DNA of 64,000 nucleotides from Epiperipatus broadwayi (lineage: Eukaryota > Onychophora > Udeonychophora > Euonychophora > Peripatidae): positions 1,052,001 to 1,116,000 of the forward strand of contig JAQFVV010000184.1 in the NCBI GenBank assembly GCA_028023455.1, in the 5' to 3' direction. This document shows, one piece after another, positions 23,813 through 34,439 of the stretch (position 1 is its first letter; the number at the start of each line of letters is the position of its first letter). Below the pieces are notes generated by a model. That model was not told the origin of the DNA and did no database searches. It was given only the letters and a program-made list of their open reading frames with translations. The translations under genes were made by a program, and so were the position numbers.

Positions 23813-25240
23813 TTTTACTTTGTCAACTGATCAACAAAACCAAATGCTAATATCTTAGAGCATGTCATATCAATACATTTTTCAACAATCAAGAAACAAA
23901 ACAGGATTGAAATTACATGTACATGCCAAAAGTACATACCTATTTAGATGAAATCTGTACAGAAAGGAAAAGCCCTATAACCACTTTACTTAGGACTAGT
24001 GGTAAAATCTTTACATAAAAGTGTTTTTATATATTTGTAAGCCAGTGAGTGATGCATAAGAGTGTATATAAATTCTGTTTTATTAATTTGTATGTTTATA
24101 TTCTATTTTAATTTTATTGATCAGTAATTTTATATTTATCTTAGTGATCTTAGTCTTTTATACATGTGTCATAGAATATAACTACTTCAGTTATAACTTT
24201 TTAATGCCTTTTTATTTCTTCATCAGTTGATAATTTTAATAAAATGAAATAATTTTCTAGAATTGTTTTTCTCTTTTAAAGTTAACAATTATTTAGAAAA
24301 AATCTTAGAACAGATTCTTTAACTCCCACCCCCAATTTTGTGATTGTTTTAAAAGTCTAGATTCTCAGTAGCACTTGTAAATAAGGTTTTTTTGTAAGAT
24401 ATAATCAATAAAAAATTTTGATTATTTTAAATCCTGGTTTAATTGTAATGCCTTAAAACTTGACATATTCATTTCTTACTTGATGTACGCATAATAATTT
24501 TATATCAGTATTAAACTGTTTAAAATATTGGCAGTTTTTTTGTCTTGTGAATTCTATTATACATGGCTGAAAGAAAGAGATTGTTCTTCTTGTGTGTAAA
24601 TGTAAATGGTCCCTTTATAGATATTATGGTAAGGTTTATTTATATAAATGGTCTTTTATTTATCTCTCTTCTTTCCATTAGATATAGGTGAATTTTCTCT
24701 TAGAATTGGGTTCAACAAAGTTTCTGCTCATGCTCATTTATATATTTTTTATCTGTTTTAACCATTGTTTATCTATCACTTAAAATATATGATCCTTACT
24801 GCTTTTAGATTTAATCAAATAGCAAAGCTTCCCATGCCTTTATATAGATTTTTTACTGTTATTTAATATAGGTTACTTATGAGCCTTTCTAATTGTTCCT
24901 TATGTACTTCCACTTGTAGCCTGAATCTTGCACTGCATGAGTTTTGTTTGTAAAATCAACACATGTGAGCTTGTGTAATAATAAAGTCTGCAAAGATTTT
25001 TGTGCCCATCTGAAATTGCTGAGCATATGGAGAAGTTCGATTATAGTAATGTTTAATTATTTTAATGAAGAAAGTTAATTTGAGGGGAAGAATGAGGGAA
25101 TAGTAGATTAATTACTGTCAAATATATTAGTTACTTTGAAAAAGAGTTACACTAAATTTTCTTACATGAGTGAACTAACTACAGTTCAAAACCATCCATT
25201 AATGTAAACTTTTTATTTTATTGTTATTGTCTTATTAATA
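23813..25240. other. Spacer, no gene recognised
   Basis: AT-rich, T-rich on the plus strand. AATAATAAAGT near 24976 could act as a polyadenylation signal, but no transcript unit is evident. A frame at 25245-25508 with YCCPSCQLF recalls an integrase-type zinc segment only faintly. Confidence 0.35.
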
Positions 25241-25460
25241 AACATTGTTGTTAATTGTTAGATTTGTCAGATATGTTGTTTACTGTTGTCCATCCTGCCA
25301 ATTGTTTATTTCACAAAGAATATCTACTCTCCCTGATCTAGCAGCAACAATTGATCTGCATATATTGGGACAGCTATCCATATCAACCAATTATAAATAT
25401 ACTAGGCTAGAGGCCTGGTGGAGCTCTCTGTTGAAGGATATTAAATGCAGGTTGTTCAAT

Positions 25461-25463
25461 ATA

Positions 25464-25494
<31 letters not shown>

Positions 25495-25507
25495 GAAATT
25501 ATATATA

Positions 25508-25538
<31 letters not shown>

Positions 25539-25542
25539 GAAA
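25461..25542. repeat. Duplicated compound microsatellite (TA)n(TG)n
   Basis: Two adjacent blocks of alternating TA followed by alternating TG each end in GGAAATTA, with a period of about 42 bp. The compound tract as a whole was duplicated. Confidence 0.85.
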
Positions 25543-25559
25543 TTACTATAATCCCCATT

Positions 25560-26190
25560 GGACTATAAAAAACTAATACAAATCTGTCAACAATTGAATA
25601 AGTACAGAATTTTCCCACCAATACTTTAGCTTTGGATCACATATAAACATTCAATTTATTGATATGTTTCATTGCACAGTGTGAATTCTATATATTAACC
25701 CAATCTCATTAGAAATGTAGGTTATTCTAAAATCACTACAGACAATCACACAAAAAGGCCATACGTCATATTTAATAACAACTGAATATTAAATGAAACA
25801 ATAGTTAATAGATGTAAATATTACTAGTGATGGATTTATATTAGTTTATACATAGGTCACTAAATTTTTTCAGTAACTTCTGCTTTAATTTTATCTACAT
25901 TTGAGCTATCATTATTAATATTTAGATCTATTAATGGTTGTTTTATTTAATATTCAGCATTGTTAAATATAAGTCAAGTTCTTTCCCTTTGACTGTTTAT
26001 AATAAATTCAGAATAGCTTATGGTTGCACAGAGATTATATTAATACATAGAATTTATGCTCTGTATTGTAACACATCAACAAACTGAAAGCTTATACACA
26101 ATCCAAAGCTAAAGTACAGGTAGATTTATTTCTGTACTTTTCATTTACTGACAAATTTGTATTGTTTATATATAGCTCACTAAGAATTAC
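25560..26190. repeat. Foldback repeat with ~150-bp arms
   Basis: About 25560-25705 is an inverted, diverged copy of about 26040-26185. For example, TACTTTAGCTTTGGATC on the left mirrors GATC/AATCCAAAGCTAAAGTA on the right, and ACAAATCTGTCA mirrors TGACAAATTTGT. The right arm's end (TTTATATATAGCTCACTAA...) recurs as a direct copy at about 25845-25920 (TTTATACATAGGTCACTAA...). This suggests several rounds of insertion of one terminal sequence. Non-coding. Confidence 0.6.
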
Positions 26191-28637
26191 AGTAAGGTTT
26201 ACTTCAATTTCATCTATATTTGAGAATTACTATTAAAATTTACAATAGAATTTATGCACAACATCAAGTCAATTTACATATATTGTGACCAGTCCTCAGG
26301 TTTAAATATGGAATTATTTAATTAATGAAAAAAATAATATTTAATTTTCCTCTCCATAATTTTTATAATAATAATAATAGGTCTTCATTTAACTAAATAT
26401 TTTAAGGCACAAAATGATATGAAAATTCTCAAACATCAAATTTTTTAAATACTCATAGCATTTTAATATGGGAATATGTTAATAAGTTGTAAATGATTGT
26501 AAAAGAGAGAGGAAACAATAAAAAATGTAAACAAGTTTTTTTCTCTCTCTTAAGTAGTTATAATTAATTAGTAATTTTAATTTAAACTATGAAAATGTAT
26601 TAAAAAAAAATAATTTTCTCTTATTTGTAAATTATTTAAGACATGTTAATTTTAACTTTTTAAGAGAGATAAAGTTTTATGTTTAAGAATATTTTTAAAA
26701 AGAAAATAGGATTTTAATTCTTTAGTAAATTTTATTTCTAATTGGAGTAGTAGTTTTTCTTTTCTTTTAATCTCTCTTCATTACAAAAAATCAAATCAGT
26801 GTAATTAACTGATTATCTTGTTTTTTTGCAATAAAATTTTTTTAATTAGAAAAAATTCCAAGAATTTTAAATTAATTTAAGTTTTTGATTTGTTTTTCAA
26901 TGTCTATGATAAAAAAGAGAAATATCTGAACAATGGTATTTGTAGGACTTTACCTAATTGGTATTATAAAATGATCAGGTAAGAGTCAACCTGTAATTGT
27001 CTTGTAAGCAAAATTGATAAAGAAAAAAAAAGGTTGTGAATAAATAGGAGACCCAAGCATCTGGTAAGAAGATATGCCTTATCTAGTTGTTGAAAAAATA
27101 GTCAAATCCAGCTGCTAAAAAAGAAAGAAGCAGATTCAACTAAGCTATTGCGTGGTACAAGTGTTTTAAACCAGATTTTAGCATCCTATTAGTTTAGTCA
27201 TAAAAATGCTTTGTACAATGAAATCCATGTGCTAAATTCTGCTAAAAGATCAACATCATCTTCCTCTACATAACCTGCCTTCACTGGAATAAAAATGTAG
27301 AGAAATCAACCCCTAAAATAATCTGTAATTTTGCTTACAACCAAGAACATGAGTTTCTGTCTGTGTTAGTCTCACCTGGAAATTCAAAAAGAAAACTCAA
27401 CTGAAAAAACTGGAAATTATAATTGGAAGAACTCCATAGAAAACAAAACTATGGTTAAAGGTATTTGTGTGTGCACACTATATTTTTATTAATGGAAAAA
27501 AGTTTTTATATATAAAAATAATATTTTTGTACGAGTTGATAATTTTAAATATTTACATTATGTTACTGTTTTCAAATTGTGAAACATATTTTTCAATCCA
27601 TTCAATTTTCTCTTAAAAATTATGAGTTTTGTTTTAGAAAATTTTTTTTATTTTTTTAATTTATTTTTGTGTGTGAAACATTATTTTTCCCTTCGAAAAC
27701 TTAACAAAGGCTAAATCAAAGATTGTTATTTTTGATTGTGAAAATGTTGGTTTTTCTAAATCTTAATTATTTTAAAGAAATAATAATAATTAACAGTTAA
27801 TTTATGAATAAAAATCAACTGATTGATTATAACTTTTATGAAAATATATTTTTTGATGAAATGAATGTTAAAAATTTTGTAATATCATGTTATTATTTTT
27901 GTTTATTGTTAATCAATTAGTTACTAAATAATTGTTTTAAAAATATTTTTAGTCTTAATTTCTTATTCTATCCACATCTTATTTCATAAATTGCAGTGTA
28001 TGACTTTATTTTATGACAGCTTAATATTCTATGATTTTTTAAATGACCCCAATAAAACTATTTATTTATAATAAAGTAAACCTAGGAATTATTTGAAGTG
28101 ATTTATAATAAACTGCTTCATTTATTTTTTTCTTGCTCACAGTAATAGTTTATATAATTCTTGATGACTGAGCTAGATTTGTGCATAACAGTTATGTGGA
28201 GTAGGGGTTTATGTTTAGTGCCATGGACATCCAGATGATGATGATCTTGGTTGGTGCAAAAAGTATTCTTTAAAATCCAAAAAATCAATGTACTACATTT
28301 CATTTTATGCATTATTTCTTTAGAAATTTAATTTATTATTGGCCAATACTTAATGGTACTAAGTGGCCAGAGCATTGATAGTCAAAATGTCTTTAGTATC
28401 TCAGCATTATTTGACTTATGGTTGTATTTTGATGGAATAGCACTTAAATATGTGCATCCAGATAATTATTGTTTTTTATTCCTGCCCTAGTTTGGCAGTG
28501 GCTAAATAATTAGCCTGGTTTACAGGAGATCCATTTAAAATGCAGTCACATGATTGACAATTTATTTTTATTGTTAATCATTCATGATGATGAATGATTA
28601 TTATTTTTGTGTAATGCTGATGAACTTTTAGTTAGTT

Positions 28638-28731
28638 TTTTTTTCATATGTCAAAGTGTTGACTGGGAAGCGAACCTGGGCTGGTTGCTTGTAAGGCAGC
28701 TATGCTAATCACTAAACCACCAACACTTGAC
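28638..28731 (-). mobile_element. tRNA-Gly-derived retroposon (SINE or retropseudogene) with target duplication
   Basis: The insert is a 73-nt tRNA-like sequence on the minus strand (28727-28655) followed by a short tail ending in an A-run (T-run on the plus strand at 28638-28644). AACTTTTAGTTAGTT flanks it on both sides (28623-28637 and 28732-28746), a perfect 15-bp target-site duplication. The right LTR copy has the empty site near 34165, with the target present once. Retroposition by a LINE is the obvious mechanism. Confidence 0.85.
28655..28727 (-). tRNA. tRNA-Gly(UCC)-like pseudogene
   Basis: Minus-strand sequence starts AGTGTTGGTGGTTTAGTGAT, continues TTAGCATAGCTGCCTTACAAGC, and ends TTCGCTTCCCAGTCAACACT. 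The seven-base acceptor pairs perfectly and the length is exactly tRNA-like. The wording follows animal tRNA-Gly-UCC (GGTGGTATAGTGGTTAGCAT, GCTGCCTTCCAAGC). The anticodon position reads TAC where TCC is expected. The T-loop has TTCGCTT, and G-to-A changes break the T-stem. It is therefore a pseudogene that came in by retroposition. Confidence 0.75.
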
Positions 28732-28960
28732 AACTTTTAGTTAGTTCTATGCTGATCTTTCATGCTCTTTCAATTTATATTAAATTTTTTATTTTGTTTA
28801 TTTGGGATGATGATGGTTTTTCTTCTCATAGTTCAGTTCTAATGCGGTGTTTCAAATGGCTACAAGTATAATCTCAGATTCTCTTTTATTAACCCCTATT
28901 TCTGTATAATTACAATTGTTTTCCAGCTTGTGGGATTACATTTTCCCATAGTGTTACAAT

Positions 28961-28969
28961 TGGTGACCC
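28961..28969 (+). other. Candidate primer binding site (tRNA-Trp type)
   Basis: TGGTGACCC lies two bases after the TGTTACA end of the left repeat. It is complementary to the last nine bases of eukaryotic tRNA-Trp (…GGGTCACCA). This is the primer type known from CsRn1-like Gypsy retrotransposons. The match stops after nine bases, so this is partial support. Confidence 0.55.
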
Positions 28970-31689
28970 AATTATAGGCCTGATGATGATCAAGTTATGG
29001 TGGTCAGTGACCCTAAAACTTAAATCTCAATTTGATCCATAATTAATTTAAAACATATTACTGTGAAATATGACAAGAATATAAAGGTTAATTGTTAAAA
29101 TTAGATTATAATTTATAAAATAGAAGTATTAATGGTTATTTAAGAAGTTCATATATGAACAGAGGAAATCAAAGCATGACTTTGGAGATTAGATTGAAAT
29201 TTTTGATTATTGAAATTTGTTTAGATGTACTTTGAGTTTTGGTGATTGATGGAGGGTCTTGTTGTTCAGTTGAGGATGCAATATTTTTATGCAACTTCAT
29301 GGAGTGTTCTTTCTTAGGCACTGCTCCAATCCACTTTCAGATTTTTTGCTGTTTATCATGATCCAGTTAACATAGTCCTGATATAAACCCCAGTCTCTAA
29401 GTCTCCAAGAAAAGGAGCAGGGCATAGTTCTATATTTCCCAGTCTCTAAGACTCAAAGGAGCAGGCTTAAAAAATATTTTTGCATTATTTTTGGGTTATA
29501 GTAGTTTATAATGTTTAAATTGAGATAGATCTTTGGGTGTTCATTCTGCATTGTATACTTGTAAAACAGTGACCAAATTATGTGTCTATCCCAGAATTTC
29601 AGGTCATTTTTCATTATTTTGCTATCAGATTCTCGTCAGATCTCTAAAAAAGATTTTGATAAATGGTTCTTGACATAAACTTGTTTTGTATATGCATATG
29701 TACTTATAATAAAAATAGAAATGAAATGGTAATCTGTCACACACACAAACAGGATAGAATTGGAGAATAAAATGGGGGAAATAAATTAAAGTCAAATATT
29801 AAAACAATAAGGTTTAAAGAAAAGCAGATAAGGAGTAATAATAATATAGTACTAGTGTTGGTTAAGGTGAAACATTGAAAAAATGATGTTAAGCTTATTT
29901 ATGTGATATTTTTACAATTTCATATTTGTATTTCCTGTGTAAAAAATACTTTAAAACAGTTTTTCTTGAAAAGTAAAAGTTCTATAATAAAAACATCTAT
30001 TAGACCAAAGATTTTCTCAGAATTGGATGTTCAACCAGACCTGGTCCCTAATAAACCTAAAACAAAGTGTAGTACCAATGATGAAAAGAATATAAAGTTG
30101 TAAATCCACAGATACTAAGAAAATTTGAATGAACCATTTACCTAAAACATTCTAGATAAACTTTATATGGAAGAGATCCAAGAACTAGAAAATGCTATTA
30201 TAAAGTTATTCACCTAATTGATGAATAATAGGAAAGGGCTTTCATTTGATTAATGGATCAGTTTTAATCAATGACCCAATAAATATATTAAGACTGCTTT
30301 AATAATGCTTAATGGTAACCGATTTGTTTAATGTAAGGAATCTATGATATTATTTCATATAATTTTCAGTCTTAGGTATTCTATGAAAACCTGCTTTTAA
30401 GTAATTTTTATCAATGTTATCCCTATATTGGATTGGCTAACCTCATGATCTATAAGTAAAGTGTATGGCTTTCATATATGGTTCATAATGACTAATCTCT
30501 CGATATTTAAATGTTAAATTAATACACACAGAAACATTGGAAGTGCTCTTCACTTAGTAAGATAAAGCTCTATAGACTAAATGGCTAAATATGGTTTTAA
30601 TCATTATCTACATGTTCGTAAATTAAACAAACTTATATGTGTTTGAATTGACTAACACCATCATATATGTGATATACATGATCAGATTAATGTAAATGGG
30701 CCACTACTATGATTTCTAAAATGGGAAGTTATGTCTTCAATTTCTGGTGATAACTAATGTCTTAATGTAATTGATATGAAATTAATTGGTTTTTTTATAT
30801 ATATACAAGTGTAATCTCTGATTTTGTTAACTGGTCTCCTTTGAGATTGATATGTAAATGTCTTTCTTTTTGTAAATGATTCTTATGGTTTGTGAATAAA
30901 ATTTCCTTTTGAAACAAAAACATCTATGATGCCAAGAGGAAAATGGAACATATAATGCAAAATCATTAAGACCTTTTTCTGAAGAAATATATTATGCCAT
31001 ACAGATAGAGTAAATTAAAGTATGATAGTTTGCTTTCAGTGCTAATAGTGGATAGGCTATATTCTTATATAAAGATGCAATGTATTTATGATGATGCAAA
31101 CATTTACCTCACCACCGTATCTAACTAAGGTTTAAACTTTTCCAAATAAGCCTCTCAGGGGATTAGAACTTTATATCAGAGAATGATGTGTTGTCTATCA
31201 GGCATAGAACTGCATTATGGATGTAAAGCCTATAAGACTTGTAAAGTAACTGAGTAATTTATTTCATTTGGTCAAACATTCCTTTAGTCATTTTTTTTCA
31301 ATATGCCCTCTGGATTGTAAGTTGCATTTCATTAAACTAAAATAGCTTTTATGGTGCTCAAGCTATATTACAAACTTGTGTTCTGTGATGAGGTTTTCTA
31401 TTCATCATGGTGCTGTAAGCAGGCATGCATATATTATGCCAATAGTCATCCCATATCCAGAAAAAAATATATTAAAAAAGAGACAATTACATTTGACCAA
31501 CCCAGGTTGTTTGTGGACATGTTAATGCACAGCTAAGCATGAATAACATAAATTTTTGTGGTAGTAAAATGAAATTGGCTGAATGAAACTAAAATATCAA
31601 GAAGGATTCAATTCAACTTTATTTCCCATATAAGACTAAGGTAATGTAACCGATTGGCTACACAGCCACACTAAAAATAATTATACAGT
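28970..31689 (+). other. Interior of the LTR-flanked element, no gag-pol seen
   Basis: About 2.7 kb with no protease, RT, RNase H or integrase motif in any frame I read. The longest frames (29903-30103 and 31351-31536, 61-66 codons) have no recognisable domain. A short near-duplicate beginning CCCAGTCTCTAAG occurs at about 29392 and 29437. Together with the long LTRs, this looks like a large non-autonomous LTR derivative (LARD-like) or an internally deleted element. No polypurine tract is visible before the right repeat. Confidence 0.4.
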
Positions 31690-34347
31690 TGGCAGCATGT
31701 TCTTTAGGTTTAAGTACAGAATTATTTAATTAATGGGAAAAATATTTAATTTTCCCATGAATATTTTTTATGATAATAATGAGTTCTTCATTTAACTAAA
31801 TATTTTAAGTCCCATAGTGATAGTATGAAAATTCTCAAACATTAAATTTGTTAAATAATAATATCATTTTAATAAAGGAATATGTTAATAAGTTATAAAG
31901 GATTGTAGAAGGAAGAAAAAACTATAAAAAATGCAAATAATTTTTTTTCTCTCTCTCTTTAGTAGTTATAATTAATTAGTAGTTTTAACTTAATCTATAA
32001 AAATGTACTAAAAGAAAAATAATTTTCTATTTTTTGTAAATTATTTAATAAATATTAATTTTAAATTTTGAAGAAAGATAGTTTTATCTTTAAGAGTATT
32101 TTTAAAAAGAAAAATAAAATAGAATTTTAATACTTTGGTAAATTTTATTTTTAACTAGAGTTGTTTTTCTTTTCATCTCTTCATTGCAAAAAATCAAATC
32201 AATGTAATTAACTGATTATCTTGTTTTTATTTTTGCAAAAAAATTTATTTAATTAGAAATGCCAAGAATTTTGTGATGCTAATTTAAGTTCTTCACTTGT
32301 TTTTCAATGTCTATAGAGTGAACTATAGCCAAACAATTGCATTTGTAAGAATTTACCTAATTGATAGATATAAAATTATCAGCTTAGAGATGGACTTTGA
32401 TTGACTTGTAATCAAGATTGTTAAAGAAAAAAATAATAAGAGTGTGAATAAGTCAAAAGACTCAAGTGTCTGGTAGGATAATATTCCTTACCTAGTTGTT
32501 GAAGATAATAATAGTCTTAATCCAGTTGCTGAAAAAGACAGTAGGAGAAATTATTCTTAACTTAGCTGTTGAAGAAAGAACAATCAAGTCTTAATACAGC
32601 TGCTAAAGAAGAAAGAAGAAAGTGTCTGATAAGATCATATTCTTTATCTAGTTATTAAAGGTAATAGTCAAGTCTTAATCCAGCTGCTGAAAAAGACAAT
32701 AAGGGAAGAAATTATTCCTAACTTGGCTGTTAAAGAGAAAGCAGTCAAGTCTTAATCCAGCTTCTAAAGAAAAAGCAGTTTTAACTAATTTATTGCATAG
32801 TACAATAAGTTTTAAACACGCTTTTAGAATCCTATGAGTTTTAGTCATAAAAATGTTTTGTCCAATGAAAACAATGTTCTAAAGATCATCTTCCATCACA
32901 TAACCTGTCTTTGCTGTCTGTGTTAGTCTCACCTGGAAATTCAAGAAAAAAAACTAATCTGAAAAAACTGGAAATTGTAATTGGAAGGACTCCACAGAAA
33001 ACAAATAAAACCATAGTTAAACATATTTTTGGTGTGTGCACAATGTATTTTTATTAATAGAAAAAAAGATTTTTTTATATAAAAGTAATATTTTTATAAG
33101 AATTAGTCATTTTAAATATTCTCTTCAAGTGAATATTTCAAATTTTGAAACATATTTTTTTAATCTATTCAATTTTCTCTTAAAAAGTATGAATTTTGTT
33201 TTAAAGAGTTTTTTTTTTAAACATAATTTTTTTTATGTGAAACATTATTTTTCCCTCCAAAACCAAAGGTTGTTTATTATCTTTGATTTTGAAAATGTTG
33301 TTTTTCTAAATCTTACTTATTTTAAAAACTAACTTAATAAATAAAAGTTAATTTATAAATAGAAATCAACTGACTGATTATAATTTTTATGAAAATATAT
33401 TTTTGGATGAAATGAATGTTTCAAATTTTGTACTACTATGTTATTGTTTTATTTTTGGTTTATTGTTAATCAATTAATTGTTAAATAATTATTTTAAAAC
33501 AATATTTTAGTCTTAATTTTATTTTATTCAATTCCTGTTTCATAAATTTCAGAGGGTATGTCTTTATTTCATGACAGCTTAATGTTCTAGAATTTTTTTA
33601 AATGATCCCAATAAAACTATTTACTTATAATAGGGTAAATCTAGGAATTATTTGAAACAATATATATAATAAATGTTTTATTTTTCTCTTGTTCACAGGG
33701 ATGGTTTATAAAGTTCTTGTTTTCTGGGCTAGATTTATGCATAAGTTACATGGAATAAGGGTTTATATTTAGTGTTATGGACATCCAGATGATGATGACA
33801 CTAGTTGCTGCAAAAAAGGTATCTTTTAAAGTCCATGCATTACATTTCATTTTATTTACTGTTTCTTTAGAAATTTATTTTATAGTTGGCCAGTACTAAG
33901 TGGTCAGAGCATTGATGATGGTCAGGATGTCTTTAGTATCTCAGCATTATTTGACTTATGGTTATATTTTGAAGGAGTAGCACCTAAGTATGTGCATCCA
34001 ATAATTATTGTTTGTAATCTTGTCCTAGGTTTGGCAGTGGCTAAATAATTAGACTAGTTTATAGTAGACCCATTTCAAATCTAGTCACAAAATTGACCAT
34101 TGATTTATTTTTGTTGTTGATCATTCAATGAATGATTATTACTTTTGTGTAATGCTGATAAACTTATAGTTAGTTCTGTGCTGATCTCTTATGCTCATTC
34201 CTTTTATATTAAATTTTATATTTTGTTTATGGTTTCCCATCTCATAGTTCAGCCCTAATATCATGTACTGTTACAAATAACTACCCAATTTGGGACATTG
34301 TAACCTCAGATTTTTCCCTTATTAACCTCTATTTTCTTCATACTGTT

Positions 34348-34350
<3 letters not shown>
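31690..34350 (+). repeat. Long direct repeat, right copy (candidate 3' LTR)
   Basis: Partner of 26284-28958, 2661 bp, ending TGTTACA at 34350. It lacks the tRNA-Gly insertion, has a tandem expansion at 32464-32775, and lacks about 50 bp near its 3' end that the left copy has. The two copies differ at many positions, so insertion (if these are LTRs) is old. The flanking (AT)n makes a target duplication impossible to judge. Confidence 0.6.
32464..32775 (+). repeat. 156-bp tandem duplication in the right long repeat
   Basis: Two units start AAGTGTCTG at 32464 and 32620 and run through GTCTTAATCCAGYTGCTGAAAAAGACA-type wording. Within each unit a shorter motif (AGTCTTAATMCAGCT with GCTRAAGAA) recurs. 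The left copy has only one reduced unit near 27050-27150. Confidence 0.8.
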
Positions 34351-34387
<37 letters not shown>

Positions 34388-34395
34388 AACCCATT

Positions 34396-34433
<38 letters not shown>

Positions 34434-34439
34434 AATGGG
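34345..34439. repeat. Two adjacent (AT)n palindromes
   Basis: 34345-34390 is GTTACAAT...ATTGTAAC and 34390-34439 is CCCATTACAAT...ATTGTAATGGG. Both are filled with alternating AT and are perfectly self-complementary. Each could extrude as a cruciform. They sit exactly at the junction between the right long repeat and repeat U. Confidence 0.85.

Larger units (their letters stand above)
26284..28958 (+). repeat. Long direct repeat, left copy (candidate 5' LTR)
   Basis: Matches 31690-34350 in the same orientation over its whole length. Examples are GAATTATTTAATTAATG, GAAAATTCTCAAACATMAA, GTTAGTCTCACCTGGAAATT and ATGGACATCCAGATGATGATGA. It begins TGTGACC and ends TGTTACA, the TG...CA ends expected of an LTR. 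A 9-base match to the 3' end of tRNA-Trp follows after two bases. Length 2675 bp, including a 94-bp tRNA-derived insertion and its 15-bp duplication. The orientation (5' LTR on the left) comes from the primer binding site. The alternative is a plain segmental duplication. Confidence 0.6.

Noticed and set aside
25245-25508. Frame with YCCPSCQLF resembling an integrase zinc segment
   Set aside because: The Cys spacing does not fit the HHCC pattern, no DDE motif follows, and the frame ends in a microsatellite.
28970-29080. CRISPR-like or regulatory repeats near GATGATGATCAAG
   Set aside because: No regularly spaced repeats; the eukaryotic repeat context makes CRISPR irrelevant.
31351-31536. Frame inside the LTR-flanked interior as a gag or pol remnant
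   Set aside because: No Cys-His knuckle, protease, RT or integrase motif. The length is at the chance level for this composition.
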